From the NCBI RefSeq assembly GCF_011305535.1, contig NZ_CP049906.1, forward strand, positions 620,001-684,000: a stretch of 64,000 nucleotides of DNA, written 5' to 3'. Both the position numbers and the translations under genes were made by a program. The notes below the pieces were generated by a model. That model worked only from the letters and a program-made list of their open reading frames with translations. It did no database searches and was not told where the DNA came from. This DNA is from Diaphorobacter sp. HDW4B. GTDB lineage: Bacteria > Pseudomonadota > Gammaproteobacteria > Burkholderiales > Burkholderiaceae_C. This document shows, piece after piece, positions 51,043-58,992 of this stretch (positions within the stretch are counted from its first letter, which is position 1; every line of letters starts with the position of its first letter).

Positions 51043-51571
51043 CGTGGACTTTCATCGCGGCCGCATCGGGGTCATTTGCGGTGTTTGCGGCGGGAGAAAT
51101 GGCGGCCGATACGTTGTCGGCAGCGCATTCGGGGGGATTCTTCTTGTCGTCGGTCTCGACTTCCGGCTCGACCAATCCCAGATAGGCCGCCTGGGCCATT
51201 TTCTTGAGCATGGCCGCCGGCAGCGGATCGGGTTTGTTGTAGTCGTCGATGTAGGTATCGAGCCCATCCATCACGTTGAAATGCGGATCGCTGAACAGCT
51301 TCTTGAGCGCCGCGTTGCGCACCTCGCCGCTGACTTCGGGCGTCACAAAGCGGGTGAAATCGGAATCGCGACCCAGCGCGGCGACATCGTCCAGCGTCGG
51401 CAACGGAGGCTGCTCAGCGGCGTCCGGCAGCGCCTTGTCGATCGGCATGTCCGGTGCTGGCGAAACCACGGCAGGAACCGGCTGCGCAGGCTCATCCAAA
51501 GGAGCATCGTTTTGCTTGGCCTGCACCTTGCGCCGCGACCAGCGCGACAGAAAGCCGTCGTTGTCTGCCAT
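50948..51571 (-). CDS. DUF3306 domain protein
   Basis: A 207-aa protein starting MADNDGFLSRWSRRKVQAKQ, a typical DUF3306 opening. The conserved middle is LPTLDDVAALGRDSDFTRFV, then VRNAALKKLFSDPHFNVMDG and LDTYIDDYNKPDPLP. Flanking parts are low-complexity and charged. It is found with formate dehydrogenase accessory genes in many proteobacteria; the molecular role is unknown. The ATG at 51571 was chosen over the long upstream frame. The last 95 bp overlap the ferredoxin gene. Confidence 0.82.
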   Translation of the reverse strand: MADNDGFLSRWSRRKVQAKQNDAPLDEPAQPVPAVVSPAPDMPIDKALPDAAEQPPLPTLDDVAALGRDSDFTRFVTPEVSGEVRNAALKKLFSDPHFNVMDGLDTYIDDYNKPDPLPAAMLKKMAQAAYLGLVEPEVETDDKKNPPECAADNVSAAISPAANTANDPDAAAMKVHDEDPDLRLQSHHDPGPPGAGPGLDGNAQRQR

Positions 51572-51576
51572 GGCGA

Positions 51577-52068
51577 TCAGCGCCGCTTTTCCGGCTCGAC
51601 GAACGACGCAGGACGCTTGCGCTTTTTCGGCTCGGGACGGTAATGAACGTCGACATATTCCTGCAACGCGGCACGCACGCTGTCGTCGAGCGGGCAATTG
51701 TCGACCCGCTCCTGCGCGTCCAGCCAACGACCGCATTCGTTGTACGACAGGCTCACGCTTTCGGGCCAGGCTCTCGACGGATCGACATGGTCGATGCGCC
51801 ACATCACGAACCAGACAGGCGCGCCCGAGGTGAGATTCAGGTAATACCCCTCCGAGTCATCCCGGAACAGACTGACGGGAAGGTTGGGAAACAACCACTG
51901 TGCCGAATCGCCATCGTCGCGCAGCACGCGCTGCTCGGTGCCAAAACCACCATCGTCGATCACCACATCTGCCACCGTGAAGCGCCAGTCTTCCCAACGG
52001 GTGGGTTGGCGCAGGCGGTCGATACGCACCGCAACGCGCAAGGTGGGGGGATTTTCGTTGGAGAACAC
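51577..52068 (-). CDS. DUF3305 domain protein
   Basis: About 163 aa. The hallmark is RVAVRIDRLRQPTRWEDWRF, then VADVVIDDGGFG and YLNLTSGAPVWFVMWRI. The C-terminus is Lys/Arg-rich. DUF3305 and DUF3306 proteins travel together in formate dehydrogenase loci. The start is uncertain: the GTG at 52068 is given (GAGG about 11 nt upstream), while the frame continues to a TTG at 52146. It is the first gene of the minus-strand accessory operon, divergent from the structural genes. Confidence 0.8.
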   Translation of the reverse strand: MFSNENPPTLRVAVRIDRLRQPTRWEDWRFTVADVVIDDGGFGTEQRVLRDDGDSAQWLFPNLPVSLFRDDSEGYYLNLTSGAPVWFVMWRIDHVDPSRAWPESVSLSYNECGRWLDAQERVDNCPLDDSVRAALQEYVDVHYRPEPKKRKRPASFVEPEKRR

Positions 52069-52181
52069 CGTGGGAAGAACCTCAGATAACGTTCGGAGAA
52101 ACCTTTGAACTCGACGCTGCACAGCGCCGATGAATCCAAGGTTCAAAGCAGTTTAGCCCAGCAATTCGTTCCATAGCCTAC

Positions 52182-52193
52182 GGGTATTAACCC
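52182..52193. promoter_or_regulatory. Possible operator in the divergent fdh control region
   Basis: GGGTATTAACCC is a near-palindrome immediately followed by CCCTGAGGG (52191-52199), another short palindrome. Both sit in the ~210-bp gap between the DUF3305 gene and the Tat subunit gene, where the bidirectional control of the fdh cluster must lie. The protein that binds is unknown. Confidence 0.3.
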
Positions 52194-52280
52194 TGAGGGC
52201 AGCTAAGAGGTCTACAGCATATGCTCAAGCGATCATATTGTCGCCAATGGAGCGGCAATAACGCCAAAGAGGTTCAGCCA

Positions 52281-52508
52281 ATGCCCCAGCCAAACCCCTC
52301 GCGCGATGAGCGCCAGCCTGCCCTTTCACGCCGCACGGTCTTTGCCGGAGCGGGTGTCGCAGGTGCCGCCGCCGCTGCAGCAGCCGTGCTTCCCGGCGTC
52401 GTGCAGCAGCCCACTTCCGAGCCTGCCGCCAAGGTGACTCCCGGCTCTTCGGAGGGGTATCAGCTGACCGAACACGTCCAGCGCTACTACCGGACCGCCA
52501 AGGTCTGA
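52281..52508 (+). CDS. Small Tat-signal protein of the formate dehydrogenase locus
   Basis: A 75-aa protein with a twin-arginine-type segment LSRRTVFAGAGVAGAAAAAA and a short mature tail ending EGYQLTEHVQRYYRTAKV. It matches the 'formate dehydrogenase region TAT target' small proteins that precede fdhA in proteobacteria; function unknown. The ATG at 52281 has AAAGAGG upstream. It is 16 bp before fdhA. Confidence 0.8.
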   Translation: MPQPNPSRDERQPALSRRTVFAGAGVAGAAAAAAAVLPGVVQQPTSEPAAKVTPGSSEGYQLTEHVQRYYRTAKV

Positions 52509-52524
52509 GCGGGAGGAACAGTAC

Positions 52525-55503
52525 ATGCAACTTACCCGCAAGAACTCCTCTTCCGCAGGCCGCACTGCCCACTCGGGCATGGTCGCCAATCTCGCGCGCG
52601 GCCTCGCGCATGCCGTGCCCACCATCGACCGCCGCGCTTTCCTGCGCCGCTCGGGGCTGGGTGTGGGCGCGGGTATCGCTGCCTCGCAGCTTTCGCTGGT
52701 GAAGAAGGCCGAGGCGGCCGATCCCGCCAAGGCGGGCAACGGCACGGGCAAGGTCGAAGTCAAGCGCACTGTCTGCGGCCACTGCTCGGTGGGCTGCGCG
52801 GTCGATGCCGTGGTGGAAAACGGCGTCTGGGTGCGTCAGGAACCGGTCTTCGATTCGCCGATCAATCTGGGCGCGCATTGCGCCAAGGGTGCCGCGCTGC
52901 GTGAGCACGGCCATGGCGAGTACCGCCTGAAATATCCGATGAAGCTCGTCAACGGCAAGTACGAGCGCATCACCTGGGAGACCGCGCTCAACGAGATCAG
53001 CGCCAAGATGCTGGAGCTGAAAAAAGCCAGCGGCCCCGATTCGATCTTCGTCGTGGGCTCGTCCAAGCACAACAACGAGCAGGCCTATCTGCTGCGCAAG
53101 TGGCTGTCTTTCTGGGGCAGCAACAACACCGATCACCAGGCCCGCATCTGCCACAGCACCACGGTGGCTGGCGTCGCGAACACCTGGGGTTATGGTGCGA
53201 TGACCAACTCCTACAACGACATGCAGAACGCCAAGGCGGCGTTGTACATCGGCTCCAATGCGGCGGAAGCGCATCCGGTGTCGATGCTGCACATGCTGCA
53301 TGCCAAGGAGATGGGCTGCAAGATGATCGTGGTGGACCCGCGCTTCACCCGCACGGCCGCCAAGGCCGACGAGTACGTGCGCATCCGCTCGGGCACCGAC
53401 ATCGCCTTCCTTTTCGGCGTGCTCTACCAGGTGTTCAAGAACGGCTGGGAAGACAAGAAGTACCTCGAAGACCGCGTCTACGGCATGCAGAAGGTGCGCG
53501 AAGACGTGATGGCCAAGTGGACGCCGGACAAGGTCCAGGAAGTCTGCGGCGTGGACGAAGCCACCACCTACAAGGTCGCCAAGATCATGGCCGAGAACCG
53601 CCCCAGCACGCTGGTGTGGTGCATGGGCCAGACGCAGCACACGATCGGCAATGCGATGGTGCGTGCCTCGTGCATTCTGCAACTGGCGCTGGGCAACATC
53701 GGCAAGTCGGGCGGCGGTGCCAACATCTTCCGTGGTCACGACAACGTGCAGGGCGCGACCGACGTCGGCCCGAACCCCGACTCCCTGCCCGGCTACTACG
53801 GCTTGGCCGAAGGCGCATTCAAGCACTTCGCCAACACCTGGGGCGTGGACTTCGAGTGGATCAAAAAGCAGTACGCGCCGGGCATGATGACCAAGTCCGG
53901 CATGACGGTGTCGCGCTGGATCGACGGCGTGCTCGAAAAGAACGAGCTGATCGATCAGGACAGCAATCTGCGCGGCCTGTTCTTCTGGGGCCATGCGCCC
54001 AACTCGCAGACCCGTGGTCTGGAGATGAAGACCGCGCTCGACAAGCTCGATCTGCTGGTCGTCATCGACCCGTTCCCAAGCGCCACGGCCGCCATGGCCG
54101 CGATGCCGGGCAAGGCCGGTGATCTCAATCCCAACCGCGCGACGTATCTGCTGCCCGCGTGCACGCAGTTCGAGACCAGCGGTTCGTGCACGGCGTCCAA
54201 CCGCTCGATCCAATGGCGCGAGAAGGTCATCGATCCGCTGTGGGAAAGCCGCAGCGACCACATGATCATGTACCAGCTCGCCGAGAAGCTGGGCTTCGGC
54301 AAGGAGCTGGTCAAGAACTACAAGATGCAGAAGGTCAAGGGCCAGGACGAACCCGTGCCCGAAGACATTCTTCGCGAAATCAACAAGTGCGTCTGGACCA
54401 TCGGCTACACGGGCCAAAGCCCCGAGCGCCTGAAGGCCCACATGCGCAACATGAACGTCTTCGACGTGAAGACACTGCGCGCCAAGGGCGGCGTGGACAA
54501 GGAAACCGGTTACTCGCTGGACGGAGATTTCTTCGGCCTGCCATGGCCTTGCTGGGGCACGCCGGAGATGAAGCACCCGGGCACGGCCAATCTGTACGAC
54601 ACCAGCGCCCACGTCATGGACGGCGGCGGCAACTTCCGCGCCAACTTCGGGGTGGAGCGCGAAGGCGTGTCGCTGCTGGCGGCCGATGGATCGCACAGCA
54701 AGGGCGCGGATCTGACCACGGGCTATCCTGAATTCGATCATCTGCTGCTCAAGAAACTGGGCTGGTGGGGCGAACTGAGCGAGGCCGAGCAGAAAGCCGC
54801 CGAGGGCAAGAACTGGAAGACCGACCCGATGGGCGCGATCATCCGTGTGACCATGAAGAACCATGGTTGCCACCCCTTCGGCAATGCCAAGGCGCGGGCC
54901 GTGGTGTGGAACTTCCCCGACCCGATTCCGCAGCACCGCGAACCGCTGTACAGCACACGTGCCGACCTGATCGACAAGTACCCCACGCACGACGACAAGA
55001 AGGCCTTCTGGCGTCTGCCCACGCTCTACAAGAGCGTGCAGGAGAAGAACAAGGACATCGGCAAGACCTTCCCGCTGATCATGACCTCGGGCCGTTTGGT
55101 CGAGTACGAAGGCGGCGGCGAGGAAACCCGCTCCAACCCGTGGCTGGCCGAGCTGCAGCAGGAGATGTTCGTCGAGATCAACCCGCGTGCGGCCAATGAC
55201 CGGGGCATCCGCGACGGCGACGATGTGTGGGTGAAGACCCCGCCGATGGCCGCGATCCCCGACTTCAAGGGCTTGAAGGTCAAGGCGCTGGTGACCGAGC
55301 GCGTGGATGCGGGCACCGTGTTCCTGCCCTTCCACTTCTCGGGCCGCTGGGGCGGCATCGACCTGGCCAAGTACTACCCCGAAGGCGCGATGCCGGTGGT
55401 GCGCGGCGAGGCAGTGAACACCGCGACGACCTACGGCTACGACAGCGTCACGATGATGCAGGAAACCAAGACCACCGTGTGCCAAATCGAAAAGGCCGCA
55501 TAA
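52525..55503 (+). CDS. fdhA: Formate dehydrogenase catalytic (alpha) subunit, FdnG/FdhA type
   Basis: A 992-aa periplasmic Mo/W-bis-MGD enzyme oxidising formate to CO2. It has a Tat signal (DRRAFLRRSGLGVGAGIAAS, residues 35-54) and a [4Fe-4S] site formed by Cys84, Cys87, Cys91 and Cys119. The active-site residue is Cys209 in ARICHSTTVAG, followed by His210; E. coli FdnG has selenocysteine there, so this is a Cys-containing form needing no SECIS. The C-terminal dinucleotide-binding domain starts around 870. It lies between the Tat peptide and fdhB genes, with TupA/TupBC and MobA nearby, making tungsten a possible metal. Confidence 0.95.
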   Translation: MQLTRKNSSSAGRTAHSGMVANLARGLAHAVPTIDRRAFLRRSGLGVGAGIAASQLSLVKKAEAADPAKAGNGTGKVEVKRTVCGHCSVGCAVDAVVENGVWVRQEPVFDSPINLGAHCAKGAALREHGHGEYRLKYPMKLVNGKYERITWETALNEISAKMLELKKASGPDSIFVVGSSKHNNEQAYLLRKWLSFWGSNNTDHQARICHSTTVAGVANTWGYGAMTNSYNDMQNAKAALYIGSNAAEAHPVSMLHMLHAKEMGCKMIVVDPRFTRTAAKADEYVRIRSGTDIAFLFGVLYQVFKNGWEDKKYLEDRVYGMQKVREDVMAKWTPDKVQEVCGVDEATTYKVAKIMAENRPSTLVWCMGQTQHTIGNAMVRASCILQLALGNIGKSGGGANIFRGHDNVQGATDVGPNPDSLPGYYGLAEGAFKHFANTWGVDFEWIKKQYAPGMMTKSGMTVSRWIDGVLEKNELIDQDSNLRGLFFWGHAPNSQTRGLEMKTALDKLDLLVVIDPFPSATAAMAAMPGKAGDLNPNRATYLLPACTQFETSGSCTASNRSIQWREKVIDPLWESRSDHMIMYQLAEKLGFGKELVKNYKMQKVKGQDEPVPEDILREINKCVWTIGYTGQSPERLKAHMRNMNVFDVKTLRAKGGVDKETGYSLDGDFFGLPWPCWGTPEMKHPGTANLYDTSAHVMDGGGNFRANFGVEREGVSLLAADGSHSKGADLTTGYPEFDHLLLKKLGWWGELSEAEQKAAEGKNWKTDPMGAIIRVTMKNHGCHPFGNAKARAVVWNFPDPIPQHREPLYSTRADLIDKYPTHDDKKAFWRLPTLYKSVQEKNKDIGKTFPLIMTSGRLVEYEGGGEETRSNPWLAELQQEMFVEINPRAANDRGIRDGDDVWVKTPPMAAIPDFKGLKVKALVTERVDAGTVFLPFHFSGRWGGIDLAKYYPEGAMPVVRGEAVNTATTYGYDSVTMMQETKTTVCQIEKAA

Positions 55504-55513
55504 GGAGAACGAC

Positions 55514-56107
55514 ATGGCACGAATGAAATTCATCTGCGACTCCGAACGCTGCATCGAATGCAACGGCTGCGTCACCGCCTGCAAGGCTGAAAACGATGTG
55601 CCCTGGGGCGTGAACCGCCGCCGCGTGGTCACCATGGGCGACGGTCAGCCGGGCGAAAAAAGCATCTCGGTGGCCTGCATGCACTGCAGCGATGCGCCCT
55701 GCATGGCGGTCTGCCCGGTCGATTGCTTCTACCGCACCGACGAAGGCGTGGTGCTGCATGACAAGGACGTGTGCATCGGCTGCGGCTACTGCAGCTACGC
55801 CTGCCCGTTCGGCGCACCGCAGTTTCCGAGCAACGGCACCTTCGGCATGCGCGGCAAGATGGACAAGTGCACGTTCTGCAACGGCGGCCCGGAAGAGACC
55901 GGCAGCGCGGCAGAAAACGAAAAGTACGGTCGTAACCGTCTGGCCGAAGGCAAGCTGCCGGCGTGCGCGGAAATGTGCTCGACCAAGGCCCTGCTGGCTG
56001 GCGACGGCGACGTCGTGGCCGACATCTTCCGCACCCGCGTGCTGCACCGTGGCAAGGGCAGCGAAGTCTGGGGTTGGGGTACAGCCTACGGAAAGCCAAA
56101 GCAATGA
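55514..56107 (+). CDS. fdhB: Formate dehydrogenase iron-sulfur (beta) subunit
   Basis: A 197-aa electron-transfer subunit with four [4Fe-4S] cysteine clusters: CIECNGCVTACK, CMHCSDAPCMAVCP, CIGCGYCSYACP, and CTFC with a later CAEMC. It transfers electrons from FdhA to the cytochrome b subunit. It lacks the C-terminal membrane helix of E. coli FdnH, so it relies on the gamma subunit for anchoring. It begins 10 bp after fdhA (AAGGAGAA) and overlaps the next gene by 4 bp. Confidence 0.93.
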   Translation: MARMKFICDSERCIECNGCVTACKAENDVPWGVNRRRVVTMGDGQPGEKSISVACMHCSDAPCMAVCPVDCFYRTDEGVVLHDKDVCIGCGYCSYACPFGAPQFPSNGTFGMRGKMDKCTFCNGGPEETGSAAENEKYGRNRLAEGKLPACAEMCSTKALLAGDGDVVADIFRTRVLHRGKGSEVWGWGTAYGKPKQ

Positions 56108-56367
56108 AGCACAGCAACACCAACACCAAAGCTCGCAAACCGTTCGTCATCCTGGCGGCAACGGCTCTGACCGTGCTGCTGGCCGCCTGCAGCGAGAAAC
56201 CGCAGACCGCAGGCACCACGCACTCTTCTGCCGAGCACAAGGCCTGGAGCGGCGGCCAGAAGTCCTTCAACACCGCCGGCTGGACGCCCGGTGACAAGGC
56301 CAGCTGGGAAGCGCAGATCAAGCAGCGCAACCGCAGTCAGAACGAATACGTCCGCATGGGACAGTGA
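56104..56367 (+). CDS. Small lipoprotein in the fdh operon
   Basis: An 87-aa protein with an N-terminal basic stretch, hydrophobic core and lipobox (ALTVLLAACSEKP, Cys near residue 31). The mature part is short and hydrophilic (WSGGQKSFNTAGWTPGDKAS, then WEAQIKQRNRSQNEYVRMGQ). It starts at 56104 because ATGA overlaps the fdhB stop. It is conserved as an operon member in related loci by position; no function is known. Confidence 0.7.
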   Translation: MKHSNTNTKARKPFVILAATALTVLLAACSEKPQTAGTTHSSAEHKAWSGGQKSFNTAGWTPGDKASWEAQIKQRNRSQNEYVRMGQ

Positions 56368-56389
56368 CAATGAAGCGGAGGCCCCTACG

Positions 56390-57574
56390 ATGAAAACGGT
56401 GTTCTCTCGCTGGCTGGCCATCGGCCTGCTCGGCGCTGCCAGTGCCTTGGCGCAGGCGCAGACTGCTCCCGTGGCAGCACCTGTCGCGGAGCCTGCTGCT
56501 GCCCAAGCCGTCGCAGTCGATCCTGCCAAGGGCCCGCCCGCAGATTTTGTTGCGCCTGCCGAACCCAAGGCCGACGACAGCAACGCCGCACGCGGCAAAT
56601 CGCAACCCGGCAACAACGCGCCGTTCTGGCGCAGCGTGCGTGAATCCGGCGAAGTGGCTGGCATCACCAACCTTCCCGGCGTCGAAAAAGGCGTGCTGAT
56701 CCAGCGCTTCGAGACCTACCCCGGCTCCAGCCATGCGACTGCGGGCGAAGCCTGGCGGCAGGTGCGCAACCGCGTGATCATCCCTTACGGCGGCTCGCTG
56801 CTGCTGATCGTGCTGGTCGCCATCGGCATCTTCTACGCCACGCGCGGCACCATGGGCCACGAGCATCCGGAAGGCGGCAAGCGCATCGAACGCTTCACGC
56901 CGTTCGAGCGCTCGGCCCATTGGCTCAATGCGATCGCGTTCGTGCTGCTGGGCGTGTCGGGTCTGGTGATGGCTTTCGGCAAATTTCTGCTGCTGCCATG
57001 GATGGGCCACACGCTGTTCGGCTGGATCACCTTTGGCTTGAAGACCATGCACAACTTCGTCGGCCCGCTGTTCGCGGTGTCGCTGCTGGTGATTCTGCTC
57101 ACCTTCCTCAAGGACAACGTGCCCCGCGCCTGGGACTGGCTGTGGCTCAAGGAGGCCGGTGGACTCTTCGGTGGTCAGGAAGTGCCTTCGCACCGCTTCA
57201 ACGCGGGTGAAAAAGGCGTGTTCTGGATCGGCGCATTCGTGCTGGGCATCACCGTGGTGGCGTCCGGTCTGGTGCTCGATCACCTGATCCCCAACATGCT
57301 CTACACACGCGGCCAGATGCAAGTGGCGCACATGTTCCATGCCGCCGCTGCCGTGCTGATGCTGTGCATCATCTTCGGTCACATCTACATCGGCACCGTC
57401 GGCATGCGTGGCGCCTACAAGGCCATGCGCACCGGCTACGTGAGCGAAGGCTGGGCCAAGGAACACCACGAGCTTTGGTACGACGACATCAAGGCAGGCA
57501 AGATCCCCGCGCAACGCTCGGGTGAATCGTCCGCCAGCACTCCCGCACCGTTGCCCACCACCCGCGAAGCCTGA
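56390..57574 (+). CDS. fdhC: Formate dehydrogenase gamma subunit, cytochrome b556
   Basis: A 394-aa membrane protein. A signal peptide (MKTVFSRWLAIGLLGAASAL) and a ~120-residue periplasmic extension rich in Ala/Pro precede four or five helices. Haem-binding His candidates are in ERSAHWLNAIAF, LKTMHNFVGPLF and HMFHAAAAVLML...GHIYIG. It passes electrons to quinone. The N-terminal extension is longer than in E. coli FdnI (217 aa) and resembles the large gamma subunits of other proteobacteria. The ATG at 56390 has GCGGAGG upstream; the frame extends further upstream without homology. Confidence 0.92.
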   Translation: MKTVFSRWLAIGLLGAASALAQAQTAPVAAPVAEPAAAQAVAVDPAKGPPADFVAPAEPKADDSNAARGKSQPGNNAPFWRSVRESGEVAGITNLPGVEKGVLIQRFETYPGSSHATAGEAWRQVRNRVIIPYGGSLLLIVLVAIGIFYATRGTMGHEHPEGGKRIERFTPFERSAHWLNAIAFVLLGVSGLVMAFGKFLLLPWMGHTLFGWITFGLKTMHNFVGPLFAVSLLVILLTFLKDNVPRAWDWLWLKEAGGLFGGQEVPSHRFNAGEKGVFWIGAFVLGITVVASGLVLDHLIPNMLYTRGQMQVAHMFHAAAAVLMLCIIFGHIYIGTVGMRGAYKAMRTGYVSEGWAKEHHELWYDDIKAGKIPAQRSGESSASTPAPLPTTREA

Positions 57575-57606
57575 AGCGCACATCATCACGCCCACGGAGA
57601 TTCCCC

Positions 57607-57987
57607 ATGAAACACCACATCGTGCTGATGACTCTTGCTCTGACGGCGGGCAGCGCCATGGCCAAGCTGCCGCCGGTTTCGGACGAAGCCAAGGCCAAGG
57701 CCGCCGAAGCCGCCGCGAAGACGGCATGGAGCGACAAGGTGGCCGGCTACCAACTCTGCCAATCCCAGGATCGCGTGGCGGCCGCCTATCTCACGCAGGC
57801 ACGCGCAGCGGGCAAGTCGGTCCAACCAGCGACGACTCCGGCATGCGCCGATCCCGGACCTTTCAGCTACACACCGCCCGAGGCCAAGCCCGCCGAAGCC
57901 GCAGGCGCGCATTCCCCCACGCAAACCGCAGCAACGCCACCCAGCGCTGCCGCATCACCCGCAGCACCGACAGGAACCAAGCCCTGA
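57607..57987 (+). CDS. Small exported protein in the fdh operon
   Basis: A 126-aa protein with a signal peptide (MKHHIVLMTLALTAGSAMA), a helical segment (DEAKAKAAEAAAKTAWSDKV), two Cys that could form a disulfide (YQLCQSQ and PACADPG) and a Pro/Ala/Thr-rich tail. No named domain. It lies 32 bp after fdhC and just before fdhD, so it likely assists the periplasmic enzyme. Confidence 0.75.
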   Translation: MKHHIVLMTLALTAGSAMAKLPPVSDEAKAKAAEAAAKTAWSDKVAGYQLCQSQDRVAAAYLTQARAAGKSVQPATTPACADPGPFSYTPPEAKPAEAAGAHSPTQTAATPPSAAASPAAPTGTKP

Positions 57988-58004
57988 TTGATTCCCCCAA
58001 CCCC

Positions 58005-58946
58005 GTGGCAGAAGGTGCGCTCGGCTTCGAATCGGACGCCGCAGACCTCGCTCCCCTGCCCTCTGCACCACACATGACGCATGCCGGTGTCGCCCTGCTG
58101 CGCGACATCGAAATCCTCGACCAGCATGGCGTGCGGCGCGCCATCCAGATTCCCGCAGAACGCCCGCTCACCGTGTTCGTCGACAAGCGCGAACTCGTCA
58201 CGCTGATGACGCTGGGCGCGCGCCCCGAATTGCTGGTGCTGGGTTATCTGCTCAACCAACGTTTGATCGAGCGGCTCGAAGACGTCACCTCGATCACCGT
58301 CGATTGGGAGGTCGATGCCGCTGCCGTCACCACGCGCGCTGGCATCGCCGATCTGGAAGCGCGCACCGCGCGCCGCATCGTGACCACGGGGTGCGGCCAG
58401 GGCACGGTGTTCGGCGATGCGATGAGCGCGCTGGGCGACATCCACCTGCCCGATGCGCGCTCAGCCCGCATCACGCAGACGCAGCTCTATGGCCTGCTCG
58501 ACACCCTGCGCCAGCGCGACACCGTGCACCGCCGCGCCGGATCGGTCCACGGCTGTGCGCTGTTCCAAGGCAAGCGCATGCTGGTCTTCGTGGAAGACGT
58601 GGGCCGCCACAACGCCATCGACACCATCGCCGGATGGATGCTGATGCACGGGGTCACGGGCGCGGACAAGGTGTTCTTCACCACCGGCCGCCTGACCAGC
58701 GAAATGGTCATCAAGGCCGCGCAGATGGGCGTGCCCATCGTCGTCTCACGCAACGGCGTCACCGCCATGGGCCACGATCTGGCAACGCAACTGGGCATGA
58801 CGCTGTTCGGTCGCGCATCGAATCGACACTTCCTCTGCTACACCGGCTTCGACCGTTTCGACGCCGAGCCCGAACTGCAGACCACGCAGCTGTACCCACC
58901 CGAAGCGCCCGTTCCGCTGACTGCTCCTCAAGTCGCCGCTCGCTAG
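58005..58946 (+). CDS. fdhD: Formate dehydrogenase accessory sulfurtransferase FdhD
   Basis: About 313 aa. Conserved blocks are IPAERPLTVFVDKRELVTLM, ARPELLVLGYLLNQRL, VTTGCGQGTVFG, VHGCALFQGKRMLVFVEDVG, RHNAIDTIAGWMLMHG and RLTSEMVIKAAQMGVPIVVS. FdhD moves sulfur from IscS to the Mo cofactor of formate dehydrogenase. The usual CxxC in the flexible loop is here CGQG with one Cys only. The start is uncertain: GTG at 58005 or ATG at 58074; neither has a good ribosome site, and translation may be coupled to the preceding gene. Confidence 0.88.
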   Translation: MAEGALGFESDAADLAPLPSAPHMTHAGVALLRDIEILDQHGVRRAIQIPAERPLTVFVDKRELVTLMTLGARPELLVLGYLLNQRLIERLEDVTSITVDWEVDAAAVTTRAGIADLEARTARRIVTTGCGQGTVFGDAMSALGDIHLPDARSARITQTQLYGLLDTLRQRDTVHRRAGSVHGCALFQGKRMLVFVEDVGRHNAIDTIAGWMLMHGVTGADKVFFTTGRLTSEMVIKAAQMGVPIVVSRNGVTAMGHDLATQLGMTLFGRASNRHFLCYTGFDRFDAEPELQTTQLYPPEAPVPLTAPQVAAR

Positions 58947-58992
58947 ATTCTTCTGCCGACACCCGCACAGGTCATGGTAAAACCTGCGCTCA

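Noticed and set aside
53101-53155. Possible selenocysteine (UGA) in formate dehydrogenase
   Set aside because: The active-site codon encodes Cys (ARICHSTT); there is no in-frame TGA.
52225-55635. 1136-codon open frame on the minus strand opposite fdhA
   Set aside because: It mirrors the GC-rich third-position pattern of fdhA, has no recognisable domain and lacks a start context; it is an antisense shadow.
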